In this document: one piece after another, positions 1 to 10,044 of the stretch
Position numbering within the stretch: the stretch's first letter is position 1
Layout of the letters: each line of letters starts with the position of its first letter
Made by a program: the position numbers and the translations under genes
Notes under the pieces: generated by a model
The model's input: only the letters and a program-made list of their open reading frames with translations
What the model was told of the DNA's origin: nothing
Databases searched by the model: none
Assembly: GCF_027943255.1 (NCBI RefSeq)
Contig: NC_072894.1
Location: 56,733,601-56,797,600, forward strand
DNA length: 64,000 nucleotides
Direction: 5' to 3'
From: Anastrepha obliqua
Taxonomy: Eukaryota > Arthropoda > Insecta > Diptera > Tephritidae

Positions 1-1290
1 AACCTGAAAGAATTTAAAGTTTTACATGTTTTATTTCCCAAAAATATCTAGGCACGTCTTTTGAAAGACCCTTCACATACATAGGTACATCACTTTTGCT
101 TCACTTACCATATACATATATTCCAGCCGTGATCTGTTTACCACATATTTTCACATTTAAATCAAATCTAATTTATTTCATCTTCCTGGTTGATATCCCT
201 TTTTTACGTCGTTTCAGTATTTGTACATACCTACATATATACACAGACATACATACATGCATGAAGATGGCTTTCACTTGAACATGACTTTTCGCTGCGC
301 TTAAGTCAGTTGACGGAAGTGGTTGCACATTCGTCTATGTTTTAGATAAACTCAAAGCGGAAATTAGACGCCAGTGGCACTCAGCTACATATTAGTGTAG
401 TCAGAGACTGAAATTGATATGTCCGTAAATGCATGTGTAGATACTCGGATGTGATCAACGGTATTGTCGATTTTGTCTATTTTCTGGTTAGATATACTAA
501 AGTCAGATTACCAACTCAGTAACACCAGTTTATTTTTTAGAGAAATAACAACGCGGATGAAAACAACCAAACATCTAATCGAATAGTCGCAATTTAATTT
601 CAAAAAGTCCTGTGGCAAATCATTAGCAATCACATTCCACTGTGCGAGGAAGAAGTAACAAAAAGTTAACCTACAAGTCACTTTTTGGATATAATATTAA
701 TGCTTTCGAAAAGTACTTTACTTGCATAGTATGCCCGCGCCGTCACTTACTTTCTGACATTCTGCGGTTCAGCAGGTTTGCTACAAGCATTTGCTTTGCC
801 ATATCTATCAGAACCTCAGGTGTGGTTTCACCCTTCACTGCATGCTTATATATAAAGTATAATATGCATATACTTATATAATATAATATAATAATATTGT
901 ATAATATATTATAGGATTATATAAATCTTAAATATGAATAAACTTACAATTGATTTTTTAGAAAAGTTGTGCTGCACTTACCTGAAAGTACAAAAAGAAA
1001 AATAAATCATTTATTGGATTTTATGTACAGTAAACTGATAAGAAGTAATTTTTGTTTTTTAAATTTTAACTACGTAATATTCTATGTATAAATATCCGCT
1101 CACTTCAGTATAGTAAAAAATAGCAAATATTGCAGCGAATTTACTCAGTAGAAAGCTACTAGTAGAAAGCTACTGTCGCAATAATTTCTGCTCTTTCTTT
1201 GCGAATTGAGGCGGTATACCAGAATAAAGTGAATAAATTCCATTCAGATAATAAATTGTTGCCTTCATTTGACAGACTTGGGTATATATG
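1..1290. other. AT-rich intergenic sequence, no gene recognised
   Basis: No coding similarity or splice-bounded exon was recognised. There is an AT-rich simple stretch at about 865-915 and a perfect tandem duplication of a 14-base unit at 1147-1160 and 1161-1174 (AGTAGAAAGCTACT). The short open frames here lack any recognisable motif and are probably chance. Confidence 0.5.
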
Positions 1291-1373
1291 TATATAAATA
1301 ATTGGCGCGTAGACCCTTTTTGGGTGTTGGGCCGCGCTCCTCCTCCTATTTATGGCGTGAACTTGGGTAAAAC
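1291..1373 (-). repeat. 3' fragment of the tRNA-like SINE
   Basis: Read on the minus strand, this matches the 3' end of the SINE-like family seen at 20902, 55458 and 59172. It includes the ACGCGCCAATTA tail next to a TA-rich tract and the GGAGGAG-rich segment. Only about 80 bases remain; the tRNA-like head is missing. Confidence 0.7.
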
Positions 1374-1391
1374 GATTTTAAAATGAATGTA

Positions 1392-2262
1392 CAGGGTAGG
1401 CCATATAGCGTTTGCTTTTTGAACCACCTATTTTTTGAAGATGGTAACACAAATGACATGTCAGATGTGTTTATAATTTACTTAAAGGTTTAACATTTAC
1501 GAAATGGGACGCTATACGCTTGAACAAAATTGGGAAATATTGAAAGCCTATTTCCAAAATGGGGAGTCTTCTTCTCCTTTTCTGATTTTCACATCAATGG
1601 CTACGTCAATAAGCAAAATTGTCGGTTTTGGGGCTCAGAAAATCCACAAGATACTGTAGAGAAGCAAATGCATCCACACTGAGTCACTGTTTGGTGCGGT
1701 TTTTGGTCAGGCGGCATCATCGGGCCATTTTTTTTCGAAAATGAGTGGGGAGCCGCGGTTACAATAAATGGCGAACGCTACCGTGACATGCTCAAGAGGA
1801 TGACATGGACGACATTTGGTTTCAACAGGACGGTGCAACTTGTCACACTTCCAAAGTTACACTCGAACTTTTGGCTACCGTTTTTGAAAACCGAATTATC
1901 AGCCGAAATTCCGATATCAATCGGCCGCCTCGGAGCTGTGATTTAAGACCGTTGGACTTTTTTTGTGAGGAGCCGTTAAGGTCAAATGCTATGCGAACCA
2001 TCCAGAGACGATCGATGCTTTAAAAAACGAAATCGAAGTTGCCATTCATGAAATTGGAGCCCAAACAATAGAAAATGTGCTTAAAAATTGGGTTGATCGA
2101 ATGGCCTAGTGTAAAGCCAGTCGTGGCAGTCATTTGAACGATATTATTTTTCATTCATAAATGACAATGTTCAATCTTCAAAATAAAAAAAAAAGTTGGA
2201 AAAAATATTGATTCGTTTTTTTTATAACCGATTCAAAAATCAAATTTTACATGGCCCACCCT
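1392..2262 (+). pseudogene. Tc1/mariner-superfamily transposon, D-D-41-D type, internally deleted
   Basis: The ends form imperfect TIRs: TACAGGGTAGGCCATATAG on the left, and a right end that reads TATAGGGTGGGCCATGTA as reverse complement, at TA sites. A start at 1505 gives a short N-terminal piece, which then jumps to the first catalytic block (GYVNKQNCRFWG). The second acidic block (WFQQDGATCHT) and third (the LD.F motif) follow in other frames. The N-terminal HTH region is mostly deleted and several frameshifts and stops are present, so no active transposase can be made. The spacing between the second and third acidic residues is 41, as in the intact copy at 43888. Confidence 0.8.
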
Positions 2263-2439
2263 ATATTTATCAGTATCTACACTCTTATCTAAACTTAAAC
2301 TTTCTTATCGAAAAAGAAAAATCTACTAATTTTCAGATTGATTGTTCTTTTTGTTACTGGTATCATTCCAGTCAATGATGAGCTGGTATGATTTCCTCTA
2401 TTTACATAGATTAGCTTCGGTTACCCAAGCCCCTAAGGC
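2263..2439. other. Short spacer, nothing recognised
   Basis: AT-rich spacer between a transposon end and a LINE relic. No feature was seen. Confidence 0.4.
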
Positions 2440-3200
2440 CTATTGTGATACCTACATTTGAATTCCATTCCCTAATCTTTATCTTCACAACTCCTGCAGA
2501 AGTCATTGTGAGGTACACCCATTCTACTGACTACGGTGCCAATGGTGCAGTGACCCATTACAACACCTGTAAGGACGCTGGCAGTTGATCTGTTAAGCCC
2601 AAATAAACATTTTGTGCTTTTAAGATTCAATTTTGGTCAGAACGCTTTGAAGACTCAGCAGGTAGTAGTCAAGGACCACCAACAAAGGCGGAGACCCAAC
2701 AAAGTGTGGTGTTGTGTTTTTGCTACTTTATTTAGGGAGTCTAAGGAAGCAATTATCCTGTTCCAAGTACTCTCCCGATCCAGTGCCATTGCCTATCTTT
2801 TAGTTGTCAGTATAAATGTGGTGACCACTATCACCTGATTTGACTCTACTCTGCCAATCCTTCCTGTCGGGTATTCTTATTCTATAGTCTCTTTTCAGAT
2901 CTATCTTAGAAACCAGATAGTCTGGTTCTACATCCAAACAGTCAAACTTATGCATGACCGTGTATGTTTTGTTTTAGCCTACTTATTGCTTTAATTCTAC
3001 AAGAAGATTTGGCCTCTATCTCTATCAACGGGTGGAATATGTAGGACCACTTCCAGCGCCATCTGAAGCATCGATCGGAGCGCATTTCTATGAGATTCTT
3101 CTATTAAATTCCTGGCTTTCTCATGTAAGGCAATCACTGATATTCGATAATGTGTAAGCTTTTTCTCAGTAACGATGCAAGGCGCAACCAACGCTCTACA
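2440..3200 (-). pseudogene. LINE ORF2 relic: RT C-terminus and RNase H
   Basis: Reading down the minus strand there is first a block resembling the region after a LINE reverse transcriptase (ALEVVLHIPPVDRDRGQ, about 3070-3010). Next comes an RNase H-like block (HHIYTDN.KIGNGTGSG, about 2830-2780), then the C-terminal cysteine region (RMGVPHNDFCRSCED, about 2530-2490). The order is that of I/LOA-type non-LTR elements that carry RNase H. Stops and frame changes separate the blocks, so this is a dead 5'-truncated copy. Clade assignment is by motif recall only. Confidence 0.6.
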
Positions 3201-3753
3201 AATTATAGCAAATCGAAAATAAACACAATAGCCAGTGGAATGTGCACGTGGCTATAGCTGTGCGTGTAACATAAATATTAATGCCTATCAGGCGCGGAGC
3301 CAGGATTTTTTTTGTGGGTGCGGGTGTTTTGAGCAAAAATTATCTCAATGTTCTAATAAAGAGACAACAAGCATTTTTTATGACAACAAATTAAGGCTAA
3401 ATAAGGTTGAAATAAATAAAAGCGTAGGAAAAAAAATATATATAATTTTATTTCGCTTTCTTTTTACCAAAGTCTTCAATAGTTCTTTCCTCCGTGAGAG
3501 CCTAAAAATTTGATCACATATCCAGCAATTAATACAAAATCCACAAAACTTAATCCAATCGTTCACAAAGGGCAGATTGACTGTAAAATTGATAATCAGG
3601 TGTTAAGACTGTTCTGAAAGATTTTTCTTCATAGAAATTGATTTGGTGAAATATTGCAGTGCTTTTGGCTTGTGTAATTACTAATAGGCGAAGCATCCCA
3701 GCATAGCTGGTTGTGCGCTGGGTTTGGGACCCGCCACTTAAAAAGCCCCCCCA
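3201..3753. other. Spacer and probable 5' leader of the RTE element
   Basis: No separate gene was recognised. The last 100 or so bases before the RTE ORF are GC-richer than their surroundings (around 3690-3753) and probably belong to the element's 5' UTR. The element's true 5' end cannot be fixed without other copies. Confidence 0.4.
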
Positions 3754-6747
3754 ATGAAAACAGCAACAAAGCCTCGGATGAGAACTTCCAACACTGATGA
3801 CGACCCCTGCAAACGAAATAAGGAATACGATTTGAGGGCATGCACCTGGAATGTCCGGTCCCTTAATGGGGAAGGTGCCTCTGCCCGGCTGGTTGATGTC
3901 CTCGTGAGAGTAAAGGCTGACATCACTGCCATCCAAGAGATGCGATGGACGGGGCAAGGTAAGAAAAACATAGGACCTTGCGACGTCTACTACAGCTGCC
4001 ATGTAAAGGAGCGCAAATTCGGTGTCGGATTTGTTGTGGGAGAGAGACTTCGTCGCCAAGTACTGTCGTTCACTCCGGTGGACGAGCGTCTCGCAACAAT
4101 CCGCATCAAAGCGCGATTTTTCAACATCTCGCTAATTTGCGCCCACGCCCCGACGGAAGAGAAGGACGATGCGACCAAGGATTCTTTCTATGAGCGCTTG
4201 GAACGTTCCTATGAGCGCTGCCCCCGCCACGACATAAAAATCGTGCTTGGCGACTTCAACGCCAGGGTGGGCAAGGAGGGAATTTTTGGTCCCACAGTCG
4301 GAAAATTCAGCCTGCACAACGAAACATCCGGTAACGGACAGAGGCTGATCGACTTCGCCGGGGCCCGAAACATGGTAGTCTGTAGCACCAGATTCCAGCA
4401 TAAGAAGATTCACCAAGCTACCTGGCTGTCTCCAGATCGAAAAACGCGAAACCAGATCGATCATGTTGTGATAGATGGAAGACACGCTTCTAGTGTATTA
4501 GATGTACGTACGATCCGAGGACCCAATATCGACTCGGATCATTACCTTGTTGCAGCCAAACTGCGCACACGCCTCTGTGCAGCAAAAAACGTACATCTAC
4601 CTACGCAAAGAATGTTCGACATCGAAAAGCTGCAATCACAACAGACAGCCAGAAGATTCGCCACTCGACTCGAACTCCTGCTCTCGGAGAGCACTGCCCA
4701 ACACACCGGCATGCGCGAGCAATGGAGCAACATTTCTCGTTCCCTACGTACCGCCGCCGAAGAAGAAATCGGATTCCGGCGAGCCCGAAAAAACAATTGG
4801 TACGACGAGGAATGTCATGCTGCCGCCGAAAGAAAAGATGCCGCCTATAGAGCCACGCTGCGATCGGGCGCAACGCGAGCCATGTGGGATCGCTACAGAG
4901 AGCTAAAAAAGGAAGAGAGACGTATTATCCGACAGAAGAAACGAGAGGCCGAAATACGTGAGTGCGAGGAGCTTGAGATGCTGGCCAATAGGAACAACGC
5001 CCGAAAATTTTACCAGAAAGTTCGGCGGCTTACAGAAGGTTTTAAGACCGGGGCGTTGTCCTGTAAGAACAAAGACGGCGATCTGGTGACTGACGTACAG
5101 AGCAATCTTAAATTATGGAGGGAACACTTCTCGAACCTGTTAAACGGTGACAGCTGCGCATGTCATAGAGAATGTGAAGATCCCGATACCCCAATCGTTG
5201 ACGACGGAGTTGTCGTTCCGTTACCCGACCATGACGAGGTGAGAATAGCGATAACGCGGCTAAAGAACAACAAAGCCGCGGGCGCCGACGGACTGCCGGC
5301 TGAGCTATTCAAACATGGCGGCAAGGAGCTGGTAAGGTGCATGCATCAGCTCCTATGCAGAATATGGTCGGATGAAAGCATGCCTGCCGATTGGAATTTA
5401 AGTGTGCTCTGCCCAATCCATAAGAAGGGTGATCCTGCAATCTGTGCCAATTACCGCGGGATTAGTCTTCTAAATATCGCCTATAAGGTTCTAGCGAGCG
5501 TATTGTGTGAAAGGCTGAAGCCCACCATCAACCAACTGATTGGACCTTATCAGTGTGGCTTCAGACCTGGAAAGTCTACCATCGACCAACTATTCACAAT
5601 ACGCCAAATCTTGGAAAAGACCCATGAAAGGAGAATCGACACACACCATCTTTTCGTCGACTTCAAAGCTGCATTCGACAGTACGGAAAGGAGTTACCTG
5701 TATGCCGCTATGTCTGAATTTGGTATCCCCGCAAAACTAATACGGCTATGTAAGATGACGTTGCTCAACACCAGCAGCGCCGTCAGAATTGGGAAGGACC
5801 TCTCCGAGCCGTTTGATACCAAGCGAGGTTTCAGACAGGGTGACTCGCTGTCGTGTGACTTCTTTAACCTGGTGTTGGAGAGCATCGTACGAGCCGCAGA
5901 ACTTAATCGCTCAGGCACAATTTTTTATAAGAGCGTACAATTGCTGGCGTATGCCGATGATATTGACATCATCGGCCTTAACAACCGCGCTGTTAGTTCT
6001 GCTTTCTCCAAACTGGATAAAGAGGCAAAGCGAATGGGTTTGGTGGTGAACGAGGACAAAACGAAGTACCTCCTGTCTTCAAACAAACAGTCGGCGCACT
6101 CGCGTATCGGCACCCACGTCACTGTTGACAGTTATAATTTTGAGGTTGTAAAAGACTTCGTTTATTTAGGAACCAGCATTAACACCGATAACAATGTCAG
6201 CCTTGAAATCCAACGTAGAATCTCTCTTGCCAACAAGTGTTACTTTGGACTAAGTAGGCAATTGAGCAGTAAAGTCCTCTCTCGACGAACAAAATTAACA
6301 CTCTACAAGACTCTCATCATGCCCGTCCTAACGTATGGCGCAGAAGCTTGGACGATGACAACATCCGATGAAGCGACGCTTGGAGTGTTCGAGAGAAAGA
6401 TTCTGCGTAAGATTTTTGGACCTTTGCACGTTGGCAACGGCGAATATCGCAGACGATGGAACGATGAGCTGTATGAGCTTTACGACGACATAGGCATAGC
6501 GCAGCGAATAAAGATCCAGCGGCTTCGTTGGCTGGGTCATGTCGTCCGAATGGATACAAACGCTCCGGCTTTGAAAGTATTCGATGCGGTACCAGCTGGT
6601 GGTAGCAGAGGAAGAGGAAGGCCTCCTCTGCGTTGGAAAGATCAGGTGGAGAAGGACTTGGCTTCACTTGGTGTGTCCAATTGGCGCCGGTTAGCACGAG
6701 AAAGAAACGACTGGCGCGCTTTGTTAATCTCGGCCAAAATCGCGTAA
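3754..6747 (+). CDS. RTE-type LINE polyprotein (endonuclease and reverse transcriptase), intact
   Basis: This uninterrupted 997-residue ORF encodes an AP-like endonuclease followed by a reverse transcriptase, the enzymes for target-primed reverse transcription of the element's own RNA. Endonuclease motifs are TWNVRSLN (31-38), EMRW (about 62-65), GDFNARVG (166-173) and SDH (261-263). RT motifs are FVDFKAAFD (634-642), RGFRQGDSLS (about 690-700) and the catalytic YADD (733-736). The C-terminal region contains RLRWLGHVVRMD and RGRGRPPLRWKD, typical of RTE-like proteins often annotated in insects as craniofacial development protein 2-like. Single-ORF organisation and length fit the RTE clade. 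All key catalytic residues are present. The first ATG at 3754 is taken as the start; the ORF is GC-richer than the flanks. Decayed relatives lie at 26001, 49917 and 57128. Confidence 0.9.
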   Translation: MKTATKPRMRTSNTDDDPCKRNKEYDLRACTWNVRSLNGEGASARLVDVLVRVKADITAIQEMRWTGQGKKNIGPCDVYYSCHVKERKFGVGFVVGERLRRQVLSFTPVDERLATIRIKARFFNISLICAHAPTEEKDDATKDSFYERLERSYERCPRHDIKIVLGDFNARVGKEGIFGPTVGKFSLHNETSGNGQRLIDFAGARNMVVCSTRFQHKKIHQATWLSPDRKTRNQIDHVVIDGRHASSVLDVRTIRGPNIDSDHYLVAAKLRTRLCAAKNVHLPTQRMFDIEKLQSQQTARRFATRLELLLSESTAQHTGMREQWSNISRSLRTAAEEEIGFRRARKNNWYDEECHAAAERKDAAYRATLRSGATRAMWDRYRELKKEERRIIRQKKREAEIRECEELEMLANRNNARKFYQKVRRLTEGFKTGALSCKNKDGDLVTDVQSNLKLWREHFSNLLNGDSCACHRECEDPDTPIVDDGVVVPLPDHDEVRIAITRLKNNKAAGADGLPAELFKHGGKELVRCMHQLLCRIWSDESMPADWNLSVLCPIHKKGDPAICANYRGISLLNIAYKVLASVLCERLKPTINQLIGPYQCGFRPGKSTIDQLFTIRQILEKTHERRIDTHHLFVDFKAAFDSTERSYLYAAMSEFGIPAKLIRLCKMTLLNTSSAVRIGKDLSEPFDTKRGFRQGDSLSCDFFNLVLESIVRAAELNRSGTIFYKSVQLLAYADDIDIIGLNNRAVSSAFSKLDKEAKRMGLVVNEDKTKYLLSSNKQSAHSRIGTHVTVDSYNFEVVKDFVYLGTSINTDNNVSLEIQRRISLANKCYFGLSRQLSSKVLSRRTKLTLYKTLIMPVLTYGAEAWTMTTSDEATLGVFERKILRKIFGPLHVGNGEYRRRWNDELYELYDDIGIAQRIKIQRLRWLGHVVRMDTNAPALKVFDAVPAGGSRGRGRPPLRWKDQVEKDLASLGVSNWRRLARERNDWRALLISAKIA

Positions 6748-6782
6748 GCGGTTATCGCGCCAATTAAGAAGAAGAATTACTA
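6748..6782 (+). repeat. 3' UTR and (AAGAAG)n tail of the RTE element
   Basis: The stop is followed by a very short 3' UTR containing CGCGCCAATTA and then AAGAAGAAG, the usual short tandem-repeat tail of RTE elements. The same motif is found at the 3' end of the SINE family in this window. Confidence 0.75.
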
Positions 6783-7151
6783 ATATATTAACGATATGAA
6801 AAAGGCAAAGAGAAGCAATTGATAATTTAGTTGCGCAATTTGTTGCTAGTAAAAGGTTGGAGGAAATCCGTGAACGACGTCTGCTGAGGTTGTAAAAAAG
6901 TATAGCAGCAATAAGCATTCGATATTCGATATTACATTTTACAATAAGCAACAGGCTAAGAAAATTTTTAGCCTCCCTTTTCTTTGCCGGCGTTCATTTG
7001 ATTTGGTTTTTACTTTGCCGTTTCTCCTTACATTCGTAATAATAATTATCAATAACACAGAAAACACAGGGTTACACAGAAAAATAATCTTTATAATCTA
7101 AGATTATTTAATAATCTCGGACTTTGGGAGAGAAATTTTATATACGTAATC
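6783..7151. other. AT-rich spacer
   Basis: No gene was recognised. Contains a short ATTCGATATTCGATATT duplication near 6918 and an inverted stretch around TAATCTAAGATTA near 7095. Confidence 0.4.
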
Positions 7152-7187
7152 TCGCGGCTGCCATAACCGAATGGGTTAGTGCGTGAA
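7152..7187 (+). repeat. Truncated tRNA-like SINE head
   Basis: About 33 bases match the 5' head of the SINE (GCGGC.GCC.TA.CCGAA.GGGTT.GTGCGTGA), with roughly 27 of 33 identical by eye. It is joined directly to a mariner fragment, so only the A-box end survives. Confidence 0.5.
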
Positions 7188-7935
7188 GGCCCTCCCGTTC
7201 GAGCTCTTGGAGTGCGGCTTTGACGAGGGGGGCTTGGCGTTGTCGTGAAGGGGTGAGGTTTGACCATTCGATCAGGTCTTCTCAGTCGAATAGCATCATT
7301 CACGCGGCGTAGCTGGGCAGCTCCTTGTTGAACGTGGCATTCTTTTCGAGCATTTTTCGGTGCACCATGCCATCCCAGTCCCACCAAACACCTACCATGA
7401 TCTTCTTTGGATGAAGATATGGCTTGACTCTCGGCTACGGAATATCTCCTGGAGCCACTCACTCCTTTCATTGTGTCATCTCCCATAACGATTCGGTACC
7501 AAAGGCGGTGTTTATGGCCGTGTGTTGCTCGATGACGGGCGACATGATGAGACGCAATTTGAAGGCGACTATTTCTGTTTTACTCGTTGACCTCGAGAGG
7601 CACCCAGGCTCACAATTTTTCCATTGAATGAAGTTGATTGAGAATCGTTTTATAATCGCAGTTCATTTTTTCTGTCAATTCCCGACTAGTTAGGCAACTG
7701 TTGTTCTTCAAAGGAGATTTGAGACGTGCTTCATCGAATTCAGACGTCCTTCCGCTATGGGACGTGTCATCGACGTCAACTTTGGAAACTATTTTCGTGC
7801 TGTAAGCTCCCCTATGACACCTTCTTCACACACGTCGCAAATGTCCCGGGCTGCTTCAATAGCTTTTTGACCAGGTGAAAAGCAAAGAAGAGAAGGTGTC
7901 GAAAAGTTGATTTTTACCTCACAGGTATTCCATTT
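7188..7935 (-). pseudogene. mariner transposase relic, same family as 40148-41232
   Basis: The minus strand carries fragments in the same order as the element at 40148. A block near the transposase start (about 7890-7860, antisense to a pyrimidine-rich segment with a CCAGGTG motif) comes first, then a KPDLHPKK-like block with WWDW (about 7430-7370), then AALQELE (about 7230-7200). Frameshifts, stops and deletions separate them. The C-terminal third, including the last catalytic block, is replaced by the SINE head. Alignment by eye to the 40148 copy is good over several 40-60 base segments. Confidence 0.7.
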
Positions 7936-9420
7936 CTAAGACTCAAAAATAGAAAATGAAATAACTGAAAAATGCAATTAATATAGTTTGTTAGAGCAGA
8001 AACTATTCTATCGAATGAATATTTACCATTTACCAAACAGCAAACAAATCGCTGTAAAATAAAAAAATAATTTAACTTTAATAATTTCAACTTACCTTAC
8101 CTCTTCTTACAAACAAAAGCACTGCATCGTGTCATTTATCATACATTTAACCGGTACTATTTTATATTTGTAGGAGCATAAATTTTGACCAGTGATTGCG
8201 TTATTTTAATATCTTTGCCTTTCTAAGTGTGGCATGGTTAATTGGTACCGAAATTTCAGCGGGACTTGAACCCCAAACGCAATTAGTTGCGCCCATGATA
8301 GGTGTATATGTAAGCTTTATCATTAGTGCATCACTTTTCCTGCAAGCAATTGTTTGTAAATGTGTCGGGTGCGCTGCAACGCGGCTGCAGGAAAACCACA
8401 ACATTACATGCAATGTCGCAGCAATGGGAATTCAGACCTAAAGTTCCAAAACAACTCGTTAGTTGTTGTTACGCTGGTATTTCATGCGTCGATGCTTCAT
8501 GCGTTTGTTGTAATTATACTTGTTGTCGCTGTCAACTCTGGATTTTCTCGGATGAAATCGCCAAATCTGTTGTTATTTCCAACAAAAACTTCTGTTAGAA
8601 TTACCGTTGATGTTCATGTTCCCTATGTTGTTGATGTATGTAGCTGCTGCAGTTGCCACTGCTACCGCTGTTGCCACTGTGTTACGTTGCAAACATTCGT
8701 TAATTAGCTGTTGTAGGCATTGTAAGCTTTTCAAATTTTGTTGCGTGTTTTCTTTCTTTTTGCGCTTTATTTTATATACTCGAGAGTGAGAATGAATCGC
8801 CCATCTATATCAGCTACATATTTTGAAATTCTAAATCCTAATTAACTTCTCATTTTTCAGCGTTGGCAATTAAAATATCGTCACTTAAATCCATATACAT
8901 ACGACGATATTGTAATTATAAATGGAAATAGAAGATCTTCTCTAAAGAAAATTTGACACACTATAGACAAATGTGAGTATTATGATAATTTTTATTAAAC
9001 ATTTAAAAAAAAGTTAACTTTAATTCCTTTAAAATAATTTGTTTATTTCCAGGATCTTCTGGTCCCGATTATGGAAACTATTTGCGATCGTCTTTTAAAA
9101 GCATACGCGCCATCCAGTAGATAAGTTTAATAAAGTAACGCAATTTCTTTTGAAAGTCCAGTGACATCAGATAACACGAAATAAGAGTTGGAGAAGAAGC
9201 GAGGAAGTATATACATATTACGGAAAGAAAGGGACAGAGAAGGGGTGAGATGTGCTTGGCGGTTTGAAGAATGTTTAAAGATTATACAGGAATGTGGGAT
9301 GAACGAAGATCAATATCTGTTTTCTTAATTGGTGCCGATTTACAGACAAAGACTGGAAATTCTCCTTTCATGTTTCATTCATGCTCACACGGGCAAAATT
9401 TTTTTCGGTAACAATCGCTG
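7936..9420. other. Non-repetitive spacer, no convincing gene
   Basis: An open frame at 8196-8441 (+) has a hydrophobic stretch, but it starts with TTG directly after an in-frame stop, so it has no usable ATG. It could only be coding as an exon entered at the AG near 8225, for which there is no further support. Sequence at 8440-8760 is rich in TTG/GTT repeats. Nothing else was recognised to 9420. Confidence 0.35.
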
Positions 9421-9424
9421 CTCT

Positions 9425-9760
9425 TGATGCTTACTTTTTAGCATCTTCTGCAGAGAACGTTAACGTTGTCTCTTTAGACATATCATCAAGGGTTCGACAT
9501 GCGTCTTCATCCAATAATTGTTGTAGTTGAGTACCTTTGAATTGTTTCGGTGCCCCTTTACGATATATATCCCTCACGTCGAAATTGCCACTTTGGAAGC
9601 GTCGAAACCCCCTTTAAAAGTTGTATTTGATGAAACGTGATTACCGTAAGTATTGATCAATATACGACAAGTTTCAGCTGCACTTTCCTTTAAAAGGTAA
9701 TAATGAAGGATGCCTTCCCGCAATAGCTGTTTTTTCGGGACGAGCGTACACATTTTTGAC
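9425..9760 (-). pseudogene. mariner transposase N-terminal fragment
   Basis: The minus-strand translation gives a recognisable mariner N-terminal segment: an FRRFQSGNFDVRD block (about 9610-9570) and an LQQLLDEDACRTLDD block (about 9530-9485), which belong to the paired-HTH DNA-binding domain. Frame changes occur upstream of the first block. No catalytic domain remains. It is a 5' relic unrelated in detail to the complete mariners elsewhere in the window. Confidence 0.6.
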
Positions 9761-10042
9761 GTCAGATAAAAATAGATCTTTACGCTTCAAACGAATGTCA
9801 ACTACTGTGATCGAGACGTCATATATACAGCTTCCAATCACCAGGATATTACTAGAGCAAACACAAAAGTAGTATCAGCAGCGTCACCTCTTTTACGAGG
9901 AGACTTATTCCCATACCCAATAATATAAATCCTTCCAAATATTTATGTGCAATGAAGAGGAAATCTAACGGACCTGCTTGTTCAAAATAATTGCCGAAAT
10001 TAAATTGAGTGATGAGCAGAAAGTAACATGCCAGGTATATTT
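9761..10042. other. Spacer, nothing recognised
   Basis: Short spacer next to a TA insertion site. No feature could be supported. Confidence 0.35.
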
Positions 10043-10044
10043 AC

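Noticed and set aside
3550..4059. 169-codon minus-strand open frame
   Set aside because: Antisense to the RTE 5' coding region, no recognisable domain.
8196..8441. Open frame with a membrane-like segment
   Set aside because: Begins with TTG straight after a stop codon and has no ATG; only a speculative exon reading would rescue it.
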